Source: Steroidobacteraceae bacterium (GTDB taxonomy: Bacteria > Pseudomonadota > Gammaproteobacteria > Steroidobacterales > Steroidobacteraceae). From it: a stretch of 9,142 nucleotides of DNA. The position numbers and the translations under genes are program-made. Below the pieces are notes generated by a model. That model did no database searches and was not told the origin of the DNA. It saw only the letters and a list, made by a program, of their open reading frames with translations. The stretch lies in the NCBI GenBank assembly GCA_021325695.1, contig JAJTCR010000073.1, positions 1 to 9,142 of the forward strand, written 5' to 3'. Below, piece after piece: positions 1-7,800 of this stretch; the first letter of the stretch is position 1; each line of letters begins with the position of its first letter.

Positions 1-2009
1 ACGCGAGGTTCGGCGCGCACGGCCCGTATTTCGTCCAGGCCATGGACCAGTGGACCCGTGGCACACTCCACGACACGGGCCGCGCCGGCTACGAGTCCCG
101 CCTCGAAAATTACATCCACATGCTGCGGTACGAGCGCAGCTTTCTCGTCGCGCCCGACGGCCGCGTGGCGTACGCCGCGGGTCAGGGGCCACGCATGCTG
201 GCGCCCGCCGAACTCGCCGCCGTCCGCGACGCGTCGGCGAGGCGCGAGCCGCTGCTGAGCGACTTCTTCGTGCTGGAAGGCCACGGTGTGCGTATCAGCG
301 GGGTCGCCCCGGTGTACGACGGCGACCGACAGATCGGTGCGTTCGTGCTGCGTCGCGACCCGGAGAATCTCGTCTTTCCCATGTTGCGCCGCTGGCCCAC
401 GCCGAGCCCGTCGGCCGAGAGCGTGCTCGCCACGCGCGACGGCGACTCGATGGTCTTCATCACCGGCGTGCGTCACCGCCAGGTCGCACCGTTGTCGATG
501 CGCTTCCCGCTCGGCGCCGACGACGTGGCCGGCGTGCAGGCCTTGCGGCAGAACCGCGCCGTGACGGTCGACGGCCGCGATTATCGCGGTGTCGCGGTGC
601 TGGAACGTGCCCAGCCCGTCCCGGGCACGAACTGGGTCCTGAGTGCGAAGGTCGACCGCAACGAGGTCCTCGCGGAAGCGCGTTACCGCGGCCTCGCGAT
701 CTATGCCTTCGCGCTGCTAGGCACGTTGTTGAGCGCGCTGCTGGTGATGCTGCTGTACGGCCGTCGCCAGCGACGTCTCGACCACGAGGTGTTGATTGCC
801 GACCGCGAGCGCCTGCAGGCGCTGGAGGACGCAGAGACGAGCCGGCAGCGACTGCGCGGCGTGATCGACGCGACGACCGACCTGATCGCCGCGATCGACC
901 TCGACTACCGTTTCATCGCGTTCAACAAAGCGTACGGCGACGAGTTCGCGCGCATCTTCGGACCCACGATCGAGACCGGGGACTCGATGCTGGAGAAGCT
1001 GGCCCACCTGCCCACCGAGCACGACAATGCGCACGCCGTCTGGGGCCGGGCGCTGCGTGGCGAGCAATACACGATCGTGCACGAGTTCGGCGACGTCGGT
1101 CGGGGGCGCAGGACGTTCGAGCTCGCGTTCAGCCCGATTCGCGACGGGGCAGGCGAGGTGATCGGCGCCGTGCACACGCTGCGCGACGTGACCGAACGCG
1201 TGCGCGCCGAACGGGCGCTCGCGGAAGGCGAGGCCAACCTTCGCCGGCTCAACGAAGGCCTCGAGCGGCTCGTCGCCGAGCGGACGAGTGAACTGGTCGA
1301 GGCGCGCGACCTCGCCGAGTCCTCCAACCGGATCAAGGACGTCTTCCTGGCGACGATCTCGCACGAGCTGCGCACGCCGCTCAACTCGATCATCGGGTTC
1401 AGCGAGATCCTGCTGGGCGGCATCGCGGGCGACCTGAACGGCGAGCAGAAGACGCAGCTCGGCATCATCCACAAGTCGGGCCAGCAACTGCTCGCGCTGA
1501 TCGGGGACGTGCTCGACATCTCGAAGATCGAGGCGGGGCAGCTGCGCCTGGACCTGGCCACGGTGCCGTTGCAGGACCTGCTGCGCGAGCAACGGCACGT
1601 CTTCGAACTGCAGGCGCGCGACCGTGGGCTCACGCTCGACTTCGAATGCCCGGCGGAACCGATCGAGGTGGTCGCCGACGCGCAGCGTCTGCGCCAGGTG
1701 ATCGGCAACCTGCTGTCGAACGCGCTCAAGTTCACCGACAAGGGTACCGTCGGGCTGATCGCGGAAAAGTTGGAGGACGGCGTCCGCATCACGGTGCACG
1801 ACACCGGCATCGGCATCCCGCGCGGGGAACAGGGCGACCTGTTCAAGCCGTTCCGGCGCATCGCGCCACGGCACGGCGGCAACCGCGATGGCACCGGCCT
1901 CGGGCTCGCCATTTCGCAGCGCCTGGTCGCGGCGATGGGCGGGGAGATCGGTGTCGACAGCGAGTCCGGTCGTGGCAGCCGGTTCTGGTTCACGCTGCGA
2001 CTAGCCTGA
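1..2009 (+). CDS. Membrane-bound sensor histidine kinase with PAS domain (5' end outside window)
   Basis: Membrane histidine kinase that would sense a signal through its extracytoplasmic and PAS domains, autophosphorylate on His and pass the phosphate to a response regulator. Residues are numbered from the first in-window ATG at 42. That ATG is probably internal: the frame is open to base 3, no Shine-Dalgarno precedes it, and a first membrane helix should lie upstream. Order of parts: Cache-like periplasmic sensor to about 213, including a WPTPSPSAESVL block near 118-129 that I recall from other proteobacterial sensors; one membrane helix at 217-240; PAS at about 268-390; a coiled-coil linker; HisKA with H-box SHELRTPLN and phospho-accepting His441; HATPase with N box NLLSNALKFT (556-565), G1 box DTGIGIP (587-593) and G2 box GTGLGLA (617-623). 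All catalytic boxes are intact. There is no receiver domain, so it is not a hybrid kinase. No partner regulator is visible, so the signal is unknown. The 3' end overlaps the convergent hydrolase remnant by 9 nt. Kinase identity is certain; the sensor class is an inference. Confidence 0.95.
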   Translation, partial: ARFGAHGPYFVQAMDQWTRGTLHDTGRAGYESRLENYIHMLRYERSFLVAPDGRVAYAAGQGPRMLAPAELAAVRDASARREPLLSDFFVLEGHGVRISGVAPVYDGDRQIGAFVLRRDPENLVFPMLRRWPTPSPSAESVLATRDGDSMVFITGVRHRQVAPLSMRFPLGADDVAGVQALRQNRAVTVDGRDYRGVAVLERAQPVPGTNWVLSAKVDRNEVLAEARYRGLAIYAFALLGTLLSALLVMLLYGRRQRRLDHEVLIADRERLQALEDAETSRQRLRGVIDATTDLIAAIDLDYRFIAFNKAYGDEFARIFGPTIETGDSMLEKLAHLPTEHDNAHAVWGRALRGEQYTIVHEFGDVGRGRRTFELAFSPIRDGAGEVIGAVHTLRDVTERVRAERALAEGEANLRRLNEGLERLVAERTSELVEARDLAESSNRIKDVFLATISHELRTPLNSIIGFSEILLGGIAGDLNGEQKTQLGIIHKSGQQLLALIGDVLDISKIEAGQLRLDLATVPLQDLLREQRHVFELQARDRGLTLDFECPAEPIEVVADAQRLRQVIGNLLSNALKFTDKGTVGLIAEKLEDGVRITVHDTGIGIPRGEQGDLFKPFRRIAPRHGGNRDGTGLGLAISQRLVAAMGGEIGVDSESGRGSRFWFTLRLA

Positions 2010-2766
2010 AGCGCAGTGCTCCGCGACGCGCCCGGCGACCCGCCTCATCAGCGCGGGCGGGAAGTCGTGACCCATGCCCTCGATGATCTCGAGCTTCGCC
2101 CCGCGCACGTGCCGCGCCGTGTCGCGCCCGGCGGCGACCGGCACGAGCGGATCGCTCGCGCCGTGGATCACCAGCGTCGGGGCCTCGACGTTGTGCAGCA
2201 TCGGTCGCCGATCGCCCGACGCGAGAATCGCCCCGAGCTGCCGGGCCGTGCCTTCCCGGTAGAGGCCGAGACGCGCGACGCGCTCCAGGTGCGGCCGCAG
2301 CACGGCCGGATCCTGCGCATAGCCCGGGCTGCCGATCACGCCGAAGACGAACATCAGGTGATCGACGATCGCGTCGATGTCGGTCGGGTCGGTCGGCGGC
2401 GGTCGCAGCAGCGCCCGTAGCGCGTGCGACTTGCCGAGCGCAATCCGCGGGGCCGGGTTGCCGCTCGAGGACATGATCGACGTCAGCGTGAGCACGCGCT
2501 GCGGCAACGCGCAGCCCGAGCATCGCGCGCGTCATTGCCCGCGGGATGTTGGGTACCGGGAGGCCCGCGAGACGCGTGGAGGCGCCGCTGTCCCGGTTGT
2601 CGAAGGTCACGACCCGGAAACCACGATCCAGCAACGTCTGCACGAACTCGTCGGGCCACATCGCGGCCGGCATGCCGAGTCCCATGACGAGCAGCGCGGC
2701 GGGCGCATCGGCCGTGCCGTGCACCTCGTACGCGAGCTGCACGCCGTTGGCGGCGGCGAAGGGCAT
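2001..2766 (-). pseudogene. Alpha/beta-hydrolase remnant (frameshift plus internal deletion)
   Basis: Remains of a serine alpha/beta-hydrolase. The N-terminal part reads from ATG 2766 in one frame: a first strand with ALLVMGLGMPAAMW (oxyanion region) and then VVTFDNRDSGAS, continuing to about base 2515. The C-terminal part reads in another frame from about 2510 to the TAG at 2001: LTLTSIMSSSG, then a strand ending VIHGASDPLVP with the likely catalytic Asp, then GMGHDFPP with the likely catalytic His. Related proteins, as I recall them, have roughly 45 residues between these parts, including the GxSxG nucleophile elbow. No such motif exists here in any frame at the junction. The lesion is therefore a frameshift plus a loss of roughly 130-140 bases, and the product cannot be an active serine hydrolase. 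The first frame runs on as arginine/alanine-rich nonsense to 1990. GGAG (2777-2780, read on the minus strand) precedes the start by 10 nt. It lies 23 nt after the isomerase stop and was probably in the same operon. Confidence 0.85.
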
Positions 2767-2789
2767 CGGGCGCGAGCTCCGGACGGTCG

Positions 2790-3485
2790 TTATTTCGGGA
2801 CGTCCGCAGTGTCGGCCGTCGTGCCGAGCAACTCCACCTCGAACAACAGCACCTGGTTGGCGAGGGGACCCTGCGAGCCGTATGCGAGGTCGGGCGGAAT
2901 CGCGAGTTCGTACTTCGAGCCGATCGGCATCAGCTGCAACGCCTCGGTCCAGCCAGGGATGACGCCCGAAACCGGGAACGTGGCGGGCTGCCCGCGCTTG
3001 TACGAGCTGTCGAATTCGGTGCCGTCGACCAGCGTGCCCTTGTAGTGCACGGTGACGGTGTCGGTCGTCGTGGGTTTCTTGCCCGAGCCCTGCGTGACCA
3101 CGCGGTACTGCAGGCCGCTCGCCGTCTTGGTCACACCCGGCTTGCTCGCGTTAGCGGCGAGGTACGCCTGGCCGGCGGCACGCGCCTTTTCGGCGTCCGC
3201 GGCCTGCGTCTTGGTGCGTTGCTCGTTGACGCGCTGCTGCAAACCCATCAGCGCGGTCTCCATCTCGGCCTCGGTCAGCTTCGGCTTCGCCCCGCTGCGG
3301 CCGTCCTCGACACCGCGCTGCAGGTCCTGCGGCCGCGGCTCGACGGTGACGAGATCCTTGCCGAGCTGGTAACCGAGGGCGTACTGCATCCGGGCCGCCT
3401 CGTCCATGGCCGGTTCGGCCGCGAGGGCGGGCAGCGTGCAGGCGACGAGGGCGGCGAGGACCGCGGATCGAATCGGAGTGGGCAT
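2790..3485 (-). CDS. Exported FKBP-type peptidyl-prolyl cis-trans isomerase (FkpA/Mip-like)
   Basis: Catalyses cis-trans isomerisation of X-Pro bonds and probably also acts as a folding chaperone in the periplasm. The 231 residues fit the FkpA/Mip family: signal sequence (1-22, cleavage likely after ALA at 20-22), helical dimerisation domain (about 28-115, with ALGYQLGKDL near the start and a charged helix at 85-110), then an FKBP domain (about 117-221). FKBP pocket residues are visible: Tyr148 in VHYKG, Phe158-Asp159 in TEFDSSY, Phe170, Val175-Ile176 and Trp179 in GVIPGW, Tyr202 in LAYG, and Phe215. The loop after AYG is slightly shorter than in most relatives. An alternative lipobox, LVAC ending at Cys16, is also present, so it could be a lipoprotein. 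The hydrophobic stretch before Cys16 is short, so I favour ordinary signal cleavage. The start at 3485 is the only ATG giving a signal peptide; the Shine-Dalgarno is weak. It is divergent from the efflux operon and is followed after 23 nt by the hydrolase remnant. Confidence 0.95.
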   Translation of the reverse strand: MPTPIRSAVLAALVACTLPALAAEPAMDEAARMQYALGYQLGKDLVTVEPRPQDLQRGVEDGRSGAKPKLTEAEMETALMGLQQRVNEQRTKTQAADAEKARAAGQAYLAANASKPGVTKTASGLQYRVVTQGSGKKPTTTDTVTVHYKGTLVDGTEFDSSYKRGQPATFPVSGVIPGWTEALQLMPIGSKYELAIPPDLAYGSQGPLANQVLLFEVELLGTTADTADVPK

Positions 3486-3515
3486 GGAGATCTCGGGGAC
3501 GGGGCTGGAACACGA

Positions 3516-3545
3516 ATGTTACTTGGGTGAGCCGCCGAGCGTCAT
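3516..3545 (-). promoter_or_regulatory. Candidate sigma-70 promoter for the FKBP gene
   Basis: Read on the minus strand, ATGACG (3545-3540) matches four of six bases of the -35 consensus and TAACAT (3521-3516) matches four of six of the -10 consensus. The spacer is 18 nt. Transcription would begin near 3509, giving a leader of about 24 nt before the ATG at 3485. This rests on a pattern match alone, in a region where such matches can arise by chance. Confidence 0.3.
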
Positions 3546-3580
3546 GTCGGATTCGACCGCGACCCGTGTGGGCGATTGAT

Positions 3581-3631
3581 TCCGGATCTCGAACGGGTGC
3601 AGTTTTTTCACTTCGCAATCTTCGATCCGGA
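3581..3631. repeat. Interrupted inverted repeat with TCCGGA cores in the divergent promoter region
   Basis: TCCGGATCTCGAA (3581-3593) and TTCGATCCGGA (3621-3631) are reverse complements apart from a 2-nt insertion in the left arm. Eight contiguous bases, TCCGGATC and GATCCGGA, pair exactly. TCCGGA is itself palindromic, and the two copies have centres 45 bp apart. The AT-rich tract and the candidate -35 box lie between the arms. It could be a pair of operator sites for a dimeric regulator or a loop-forming element. It is not followed by a T-run and is in the wrong place for a terminator. Chance occurrence is possible. Confidence 0.35.
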
Positions 3632-3640
3632 CGGTAGAGT
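3612..3640 (+). promoter_or_regulatory. Candidate sigma-70 promoter for the efflux operon
   Basis: TTCGCA (3612-3617) and TAGAGT (3635-3640) each match four of six consensus bases and are 17 nt apart, the optimal spacing. The surrounding 3576-3625 stretch is the most AT-rich part of the window, including a run of six T (3603-3608) just upstream of the -35 box, as expected for a promoter in GC-rich DNA. Transcription would begin near 3647, leaving a leader of about 85 nt before the adaptor ATG. The right arm of an inverted repeat (TTCGATCCGGA, 3621-3631) sits in the spacer, where a bound repressor could block polymerase. The evidence is pattern and position only. Confidence 0.4.
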
Positions 3641-3683
3641 GCGCCCTTCGTGCGGCCCGCCCCACCAGCCACCGGACGGTTGT

Positions 3684-3705
3684 CTGGCGGCATCACGCCG
3701 CACAG
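3684..3705 (+). other. Short hairpin in the leader of the efflux operon
   Basis: CTGGCGGC (3684-3691) pairs with GCCGCACAG (3697-3705) if one A is bulged, around a 5-nt loop ATCAC. That gives an 8-bp, mostly G-C stem about 13 nt upstream of the adaptor's Shine-Dalgarno sequence. It could protect the leader or modulate translation. No T-run follows, so it is not an intrinsic terminator. Stems this short are common in GC-rich DNA, and I place little weight on it. Confidence 0.2.
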
Positions 3706-3732
3706 CTCTGGACGAGCCGGAGAAAAAGAAAC

Positions 3733-4893
3733 ATGACGATCTGTGCACCCCGGCCCTCGTGCCGGCTGCTGGCATTGTTGTTGTCGCTGGCGACGGTCGC
3801 CGCGTGCGGCCGCTCCGGGTCCGAGCCCGGCGGCGCAATGCCGCCCCCCGAGGTTGGGGTGGTGGTCGCCACCAGCGGCAACGTGCCGGTGCCGCTCGAG
3901 TTCACCGGCCGCGCGGTCGGCTCGAAGGAGGTCGAGGTGCGCGCGCGCGTGAGCGGCATCCTGCTCGAGCGTCGCTACCAGGAAGGCAGCGAGGTCCCCC
4001 AGGGCGAGGTGCTGTTCCGGATCGACCCCGAGCCCTATCGCGCGACCGCGGCGCAGGCGCGGGCCGAACTCGGCGTGGCGCAGGCGCGCCTCGAGGAGGC
4101 CCGGCGTCAGCACGACCGCATCGTGCCGCTGTTCGAGCAGAACGCGACCAGTCGTCGCCAGCGCGACGAGGCGGTCTCACAGTTCGAGGTGGCCCGCGCC
4201 AACGTCGAGGCGGCGCGCGCGCGGTTGCGCACGGCCGAGCTCGACCTCGGCTACACCGACGTGCGGGCACCGATCAGCGGACTGACGAGTCGCGAGGTAC
4301 GCTCCGAGGGCAGCCTCGTGCAGGCCGGCAGCGACTCGAGCCTGCTCACGCGCATCGTGCAGGTGGACCCGGTCTACGTCGAATTCTCGGTGCCGGAAGC
4401 CGAGGCCGCGCGGATTCGCCGCTCGACGCCGCAGCTCGTCGTCAAGCTGCTGCTCGACGGCCAGCAGGTGGACGCGGTGGCGGGTCGGCTCTCGTTCGTC
4501 GACACCTCCGTCGAGCAGGGCTCGGGCACGGTGCGTGCGCGCGCGCTGTTCGACAACGGCGATCGGCGCATCGTGCCGGGCCAGTTCGTGCGCGTGCGCA
4601 TCGAAGGCATCGCCGAACCGGACGCCGTGGCTGTGCCGCGCCGGGCCGTCATGTCGAGCGCCCAGGGCAACTTCGTCTGGGTCGTCGGCGCGGACGAGAC
4701 GGTGCAGTTGCGGCCCGTCCAGCTCGACGGCAGCGCCGGTGACCTGGCGTTGATCGCCGACGGCCTGGCCGGCGGCGAGCGGGTCGTCACGGATGGCGTG
4801 CTGAAGGTGCGCCCGGGCGTGAAGGTCAAGATCGCCGCGCCGCCGTCCGTGCCGGCCCAGGCCCGGCCGCCCGCGCCGGGGGCCGCGCAGTGA
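3733..4893 (+). CDS. RND efflux periplasmic adaptor lipoprotein (AcrA/MexA family)
   Basis: Membrane fusion protein that bridges the inner-membrane RND pump and the outer-membrane channel. It has a lipoprotein signal, with a hydrophobic core at 11-22 and lipobox VAAC ending at Cys25, so it should be acylated and anchored in the inner membrane facing the periplasm. Parts follow the AcrA order: first lipoyl half with RARVSGILLE (70-79) and EGSEVPQGEVLFRIDP (84-99); alpha-helical hairpin (about 102-170) with an Ala/Arg/Glu coiled coil; second lipoyl half with YTDVRAPISGL (174-184); beta barrel (about 215-297); membrane-proximal domain (about 298-370) with AVPRRAVM; and a Pro/Ala-rich tail. The 386-residue length is normal. 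The start at 3733 is supported by GGAG (3719-3722) 10 nt upstream and by the complete signal peptide. It is the first gene of the efflux operon, and its TGA overlaps the pump's GTG start. The family is certain; the substrates are unknown. Confidence 0.96.
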   Translation: MTICAPRPSCRLLALLLSLATVAACGRSGSEPGGAMPPPEVGVVVATSGNVPVPLEFTGRAVGSKEVEVRARVSGILLERRYQEGSEVPQGEVLFRIDPEPYRATAAQARAELGVAQARLEEARRQHDRIVPLFEQNATSRRQRDEAVSQFEVARANVEAARARLRTAELDLGYTDVRAPISGLTSREVRSEGSLVQAGSDSSLLTRIVQVDPVYVEFSVPEAEAARIRRSTPQLVVKLLLDGQQVDAVAGRLSFVDTSVEQGSGTVRARALFDNGDRRIVPGQFVRVRIEGIAEPDAVAVPRRAVMSSAQGNFVWVVGADETVQLRPVQLDGSAGDLALIADGLAGGERVVTDGVLKVRPGVKVKIAAPPSVPAQARPPAPGAAQ

Positions 4894-7800
4894 TCTCGAG
4901 TTACTTCATCGACCGGCCGATCTTCGCGTCGGTGATCTCGGCGTTCATCGTGATCGCTGGGCTCGCCGCGCTGCGCGTGCTGCCGGTCGCCCAGTACCCG
5001 GACATCCTGCCGCCGCAGGTCGAGGTCCAGGCGTTCTATCCGGGTGCCAATGCCGAAACGGTGGCGCAGACCGTCGCCGCGCCGCTCGACCAGGCCGTCA
5101 ACGGCGTCGACGGCATGCTCTACGTGCGGTCGGCGAGCGCGGGCAACGGCGCACTGGCGATGACCGTGACGTTCGCGATCGGCACCGACCCGGACCTGAA
5201 CGCGATCAACGTCAACAATCGCGTGCAGAGCGCGCTTTCGACACTGCCGGAGGAAGTGCGGCGCCAGGGCGTCACGGTGCGCAAGAGCCAGCAGTCGTTC
5301 CTGAAGGTCCTGGCGCTTGATTCCGACGACCCGCGTTACGACGCGCTGTTCATCTCGAACTACGCGCTGCTCAATGTCGTCGACGAACTGCGGCGCATCC
5401 CGGGCGTCGGCGACGCCCAGATCTTCGGCTCAAAGGACTGGTCGATCCGGATCTGGGTTCGGCCCGACGTGCTGGCCAAGCTCGGCCTCACCCCGGGGGA
5501 CGTGGCCGCGGCGGTGCGCGAACAGAATGCGCAGTTCGCGGCCGGCCGGATCGGCCAGGAGCCGATGGACGGGCCGGTCGACTTCACGTTCTCGGTCACG
5601 ACGCAGGGTCGCCTGCAGAACCCGGACGACTTCGGCCAGATCGTCGTCAGCACCTCCGACACCGGGGGCATCGTGCGGCTCGCGGACGTCGCGCGCATCG
5701 AGCTCGGCTCGCGCGAATACGATTTTTCCGCGACCCGCAACGGCAAGCCGAGCGTGCCGGTCGGCATCTTTCTGCAGCCGGGGGCCAATGCGCTCGAGGT
5801 CAGCGACGCGATCGACGCGCGCATGGCAGACCTCGCGGCACGGTTTCCCGCGGGCCTCGAGTACAGCTACCCCTACGACACGACGACGTACATCAAGGTC
5901 TCGATCCGCGAAGTGCTGGTCACGCTCGCGGAGGCGATGGCGCTCGTGTTCCTGGTCGTGTTCGTGTTCCTGCAGAACTGGCGTGCGACGGTCATCCCGA
6001 TGCTCGCGGTGCCGGTCTCGCTGATCGGCACGCTGGCCGCGATGCTGGCGTTCGGCTTCTCGATCAACACGCTGACGCTGTTCGGCATGGTGCTCTCGAT
6101 CGGCATCGTCGTCGACGACGCGATCGTCGTGCTCGAGAACGTCGAGCGCATCATTGCGAGCGAAGGACTCGACCCGCGCGCGGCGACCCACAAGGCCATG
6201 CAGCAGGTGACGCGGCCGGTCATCGCGATCGTGTTCGTGCTGACGGCCGTGTTCCTGCCGGTCGCGTTCCTGGGCGGACTGGTCGGCGAGATGTACCGGC
6301 AGTTCGCCGTGACGATCGCGGTCTCGGTCGCGATCTCCGGGTTCGTCGCGCTGACGCTCACGCCGGCCCTGTGCGCGACGCTGCTGCGCCAGGAGGACGC
6401 GGTGAGCCACGGCGTGCTCGAGCGCTTCCACGACTGGTTCGGCCGCATGACCGGACGCTACGCGAACGGCGTGCGCTACCTGCTGCGGCACACGGCACTG
6501 GCCATCGGGCTCGTCGCGGCGATGCTGGTGGCGATCGTCGTGCTGGGCCGCGCGGTGCCGACCGCGCTCGCGCCCAAGGAGGACCAGGGCTACCTGATGG
6601 TGATCCCGATCCTGCCCGATGCGGCGTCGCTGCAGCGCACCGAGGCAGTCAGCAAGCAGATCACCGAGGCGCTGCGCGCGAACCCGTACGTCGACCAGGT
6701 GATGACGTTCTCGGGCCTCGACGTGCTCACGTTCACGCTGCGCACGAACACGGGCATCACGTGGGTCAGCTTCAAGGACTGGTCGGAGCGCAAGGCGCCC
6801 GATGCGTCCGCCAGCGCGATCGCGGGTTACGTGTTCGGCGCGGGGATGCAGATCAAGGACGCGTTCGTGCTGGCGTTCGAGCCGCCGCCGATCGAGGGCC
6901 TCAGCATGACGGGCGGCTTCGACGGGTACGTCCAGTCGCGTGGCGGTGGCTCGATGAAGGAGCTCGAGGCCGCGGCGCAGGCGCTCGTGGCGGCCGCCTC
7001 GCAGCGCAAGGAACTGGCCAACGTCACGACCACGTTTTCGGCGAGCGTGCCGCAGATCCGGCTCGACGTCGATCGCGAGCAGGCGAAGCTGCTCGGCATC
7101 GACGTGGCCGAGGTGTTCGAAACCCTGCAGAGCACGCTGGGCGCGCTCTACGTCAACGACTTCAATCGCGCGGGCCGCGTGTTCCGCGTGCACCTGCAGT
7201 CGGAGGCCGCCTTCCGCGCGCGGCCCGAGGACATCCGCGACGTCTACGTCCGCGCGGGCGATGGCCAGATGATCCCGCTCACCTCGCTCGTGACGATCAG
7301 CGAGAGCACCGGGCCGGAAGTCATCGAACGCTACAACGTATTCCCTTCGGCGAAGGTGCTGGGCGACGCCGCGCCGGGCTACAGCTCGGGCGAGGCGCTG
7401 GCGGTGATGGAGGAAGTGGCGCGAAAGGCGCTCCCGGACGGGTACGCGCTCGAGTGGACCGGCACGTCGTTCCAGGAAAAGGTCTCGGGCGGCACCTCGT
7501 CCGCCGTGTTCCTCGTCGGTGTGCTCATGGTGTTCCTCGTGCTCGCCGCGCAGTACGAAAAGTGGACGCTGCCGTTCGCCGTGATCCTCGCCGTGCCGTT
7601 TGCGGTGTTCGGCGCGCTGCTCGCGGTCTTCCTGCGCGGCCAGGAGAACGACCTGTACTTCCAGATCGGGCTCGTCACGCTGGTCGGCCTGGCTTCGAAG
7701 AACGCGATCCTGATCGTCGAGTTCGCGCAGCTCAAGGTGCAGGAAGGCATGTCGCTGGTCGACGCTGCCGTCGAAGGCGCACGCCTGCGCTTTCGCCCGA

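Noticed and set aside
717..1874. Long minus-strand open frames across the kinase gene (also 905-1993)
   Set aside because: They are shadows of the kinase codon bias. The plus strand has intact H, N, G1 and G2 boxes; the antisense products show no domain.
1994..2016. Possible intrinsic terminator between the converging genes
   Set aside because: The stem is only 5 bp with a 13-nt loop and there is no T-run on either strand.
3487..3494. Perfect 8-bp palindrome GAGATCTC just upstream of the FKBP start
   Set aside because: It has no partner copy nearby and partly coincides with the weak FKBP ribosome site. A single 8-bp palindrome is not enough to call an operator.
3151..4113. Minus-strand open frame spanning the FKBP start, the intergenic region and the adaptor 5' end
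   Set aside because: It crosses two well-supported genes on opposite strands and is of low complexity. No recognisable domain is present.
3576..4742. Plus-strand open frame of 388 codons starting in the intergenic region
   Set aside because: It overlaps the adaptor gene in another frame and becomes Arg/Gly/Ala-rich at once. The adaptor frame has a lipobox and all family motifs.
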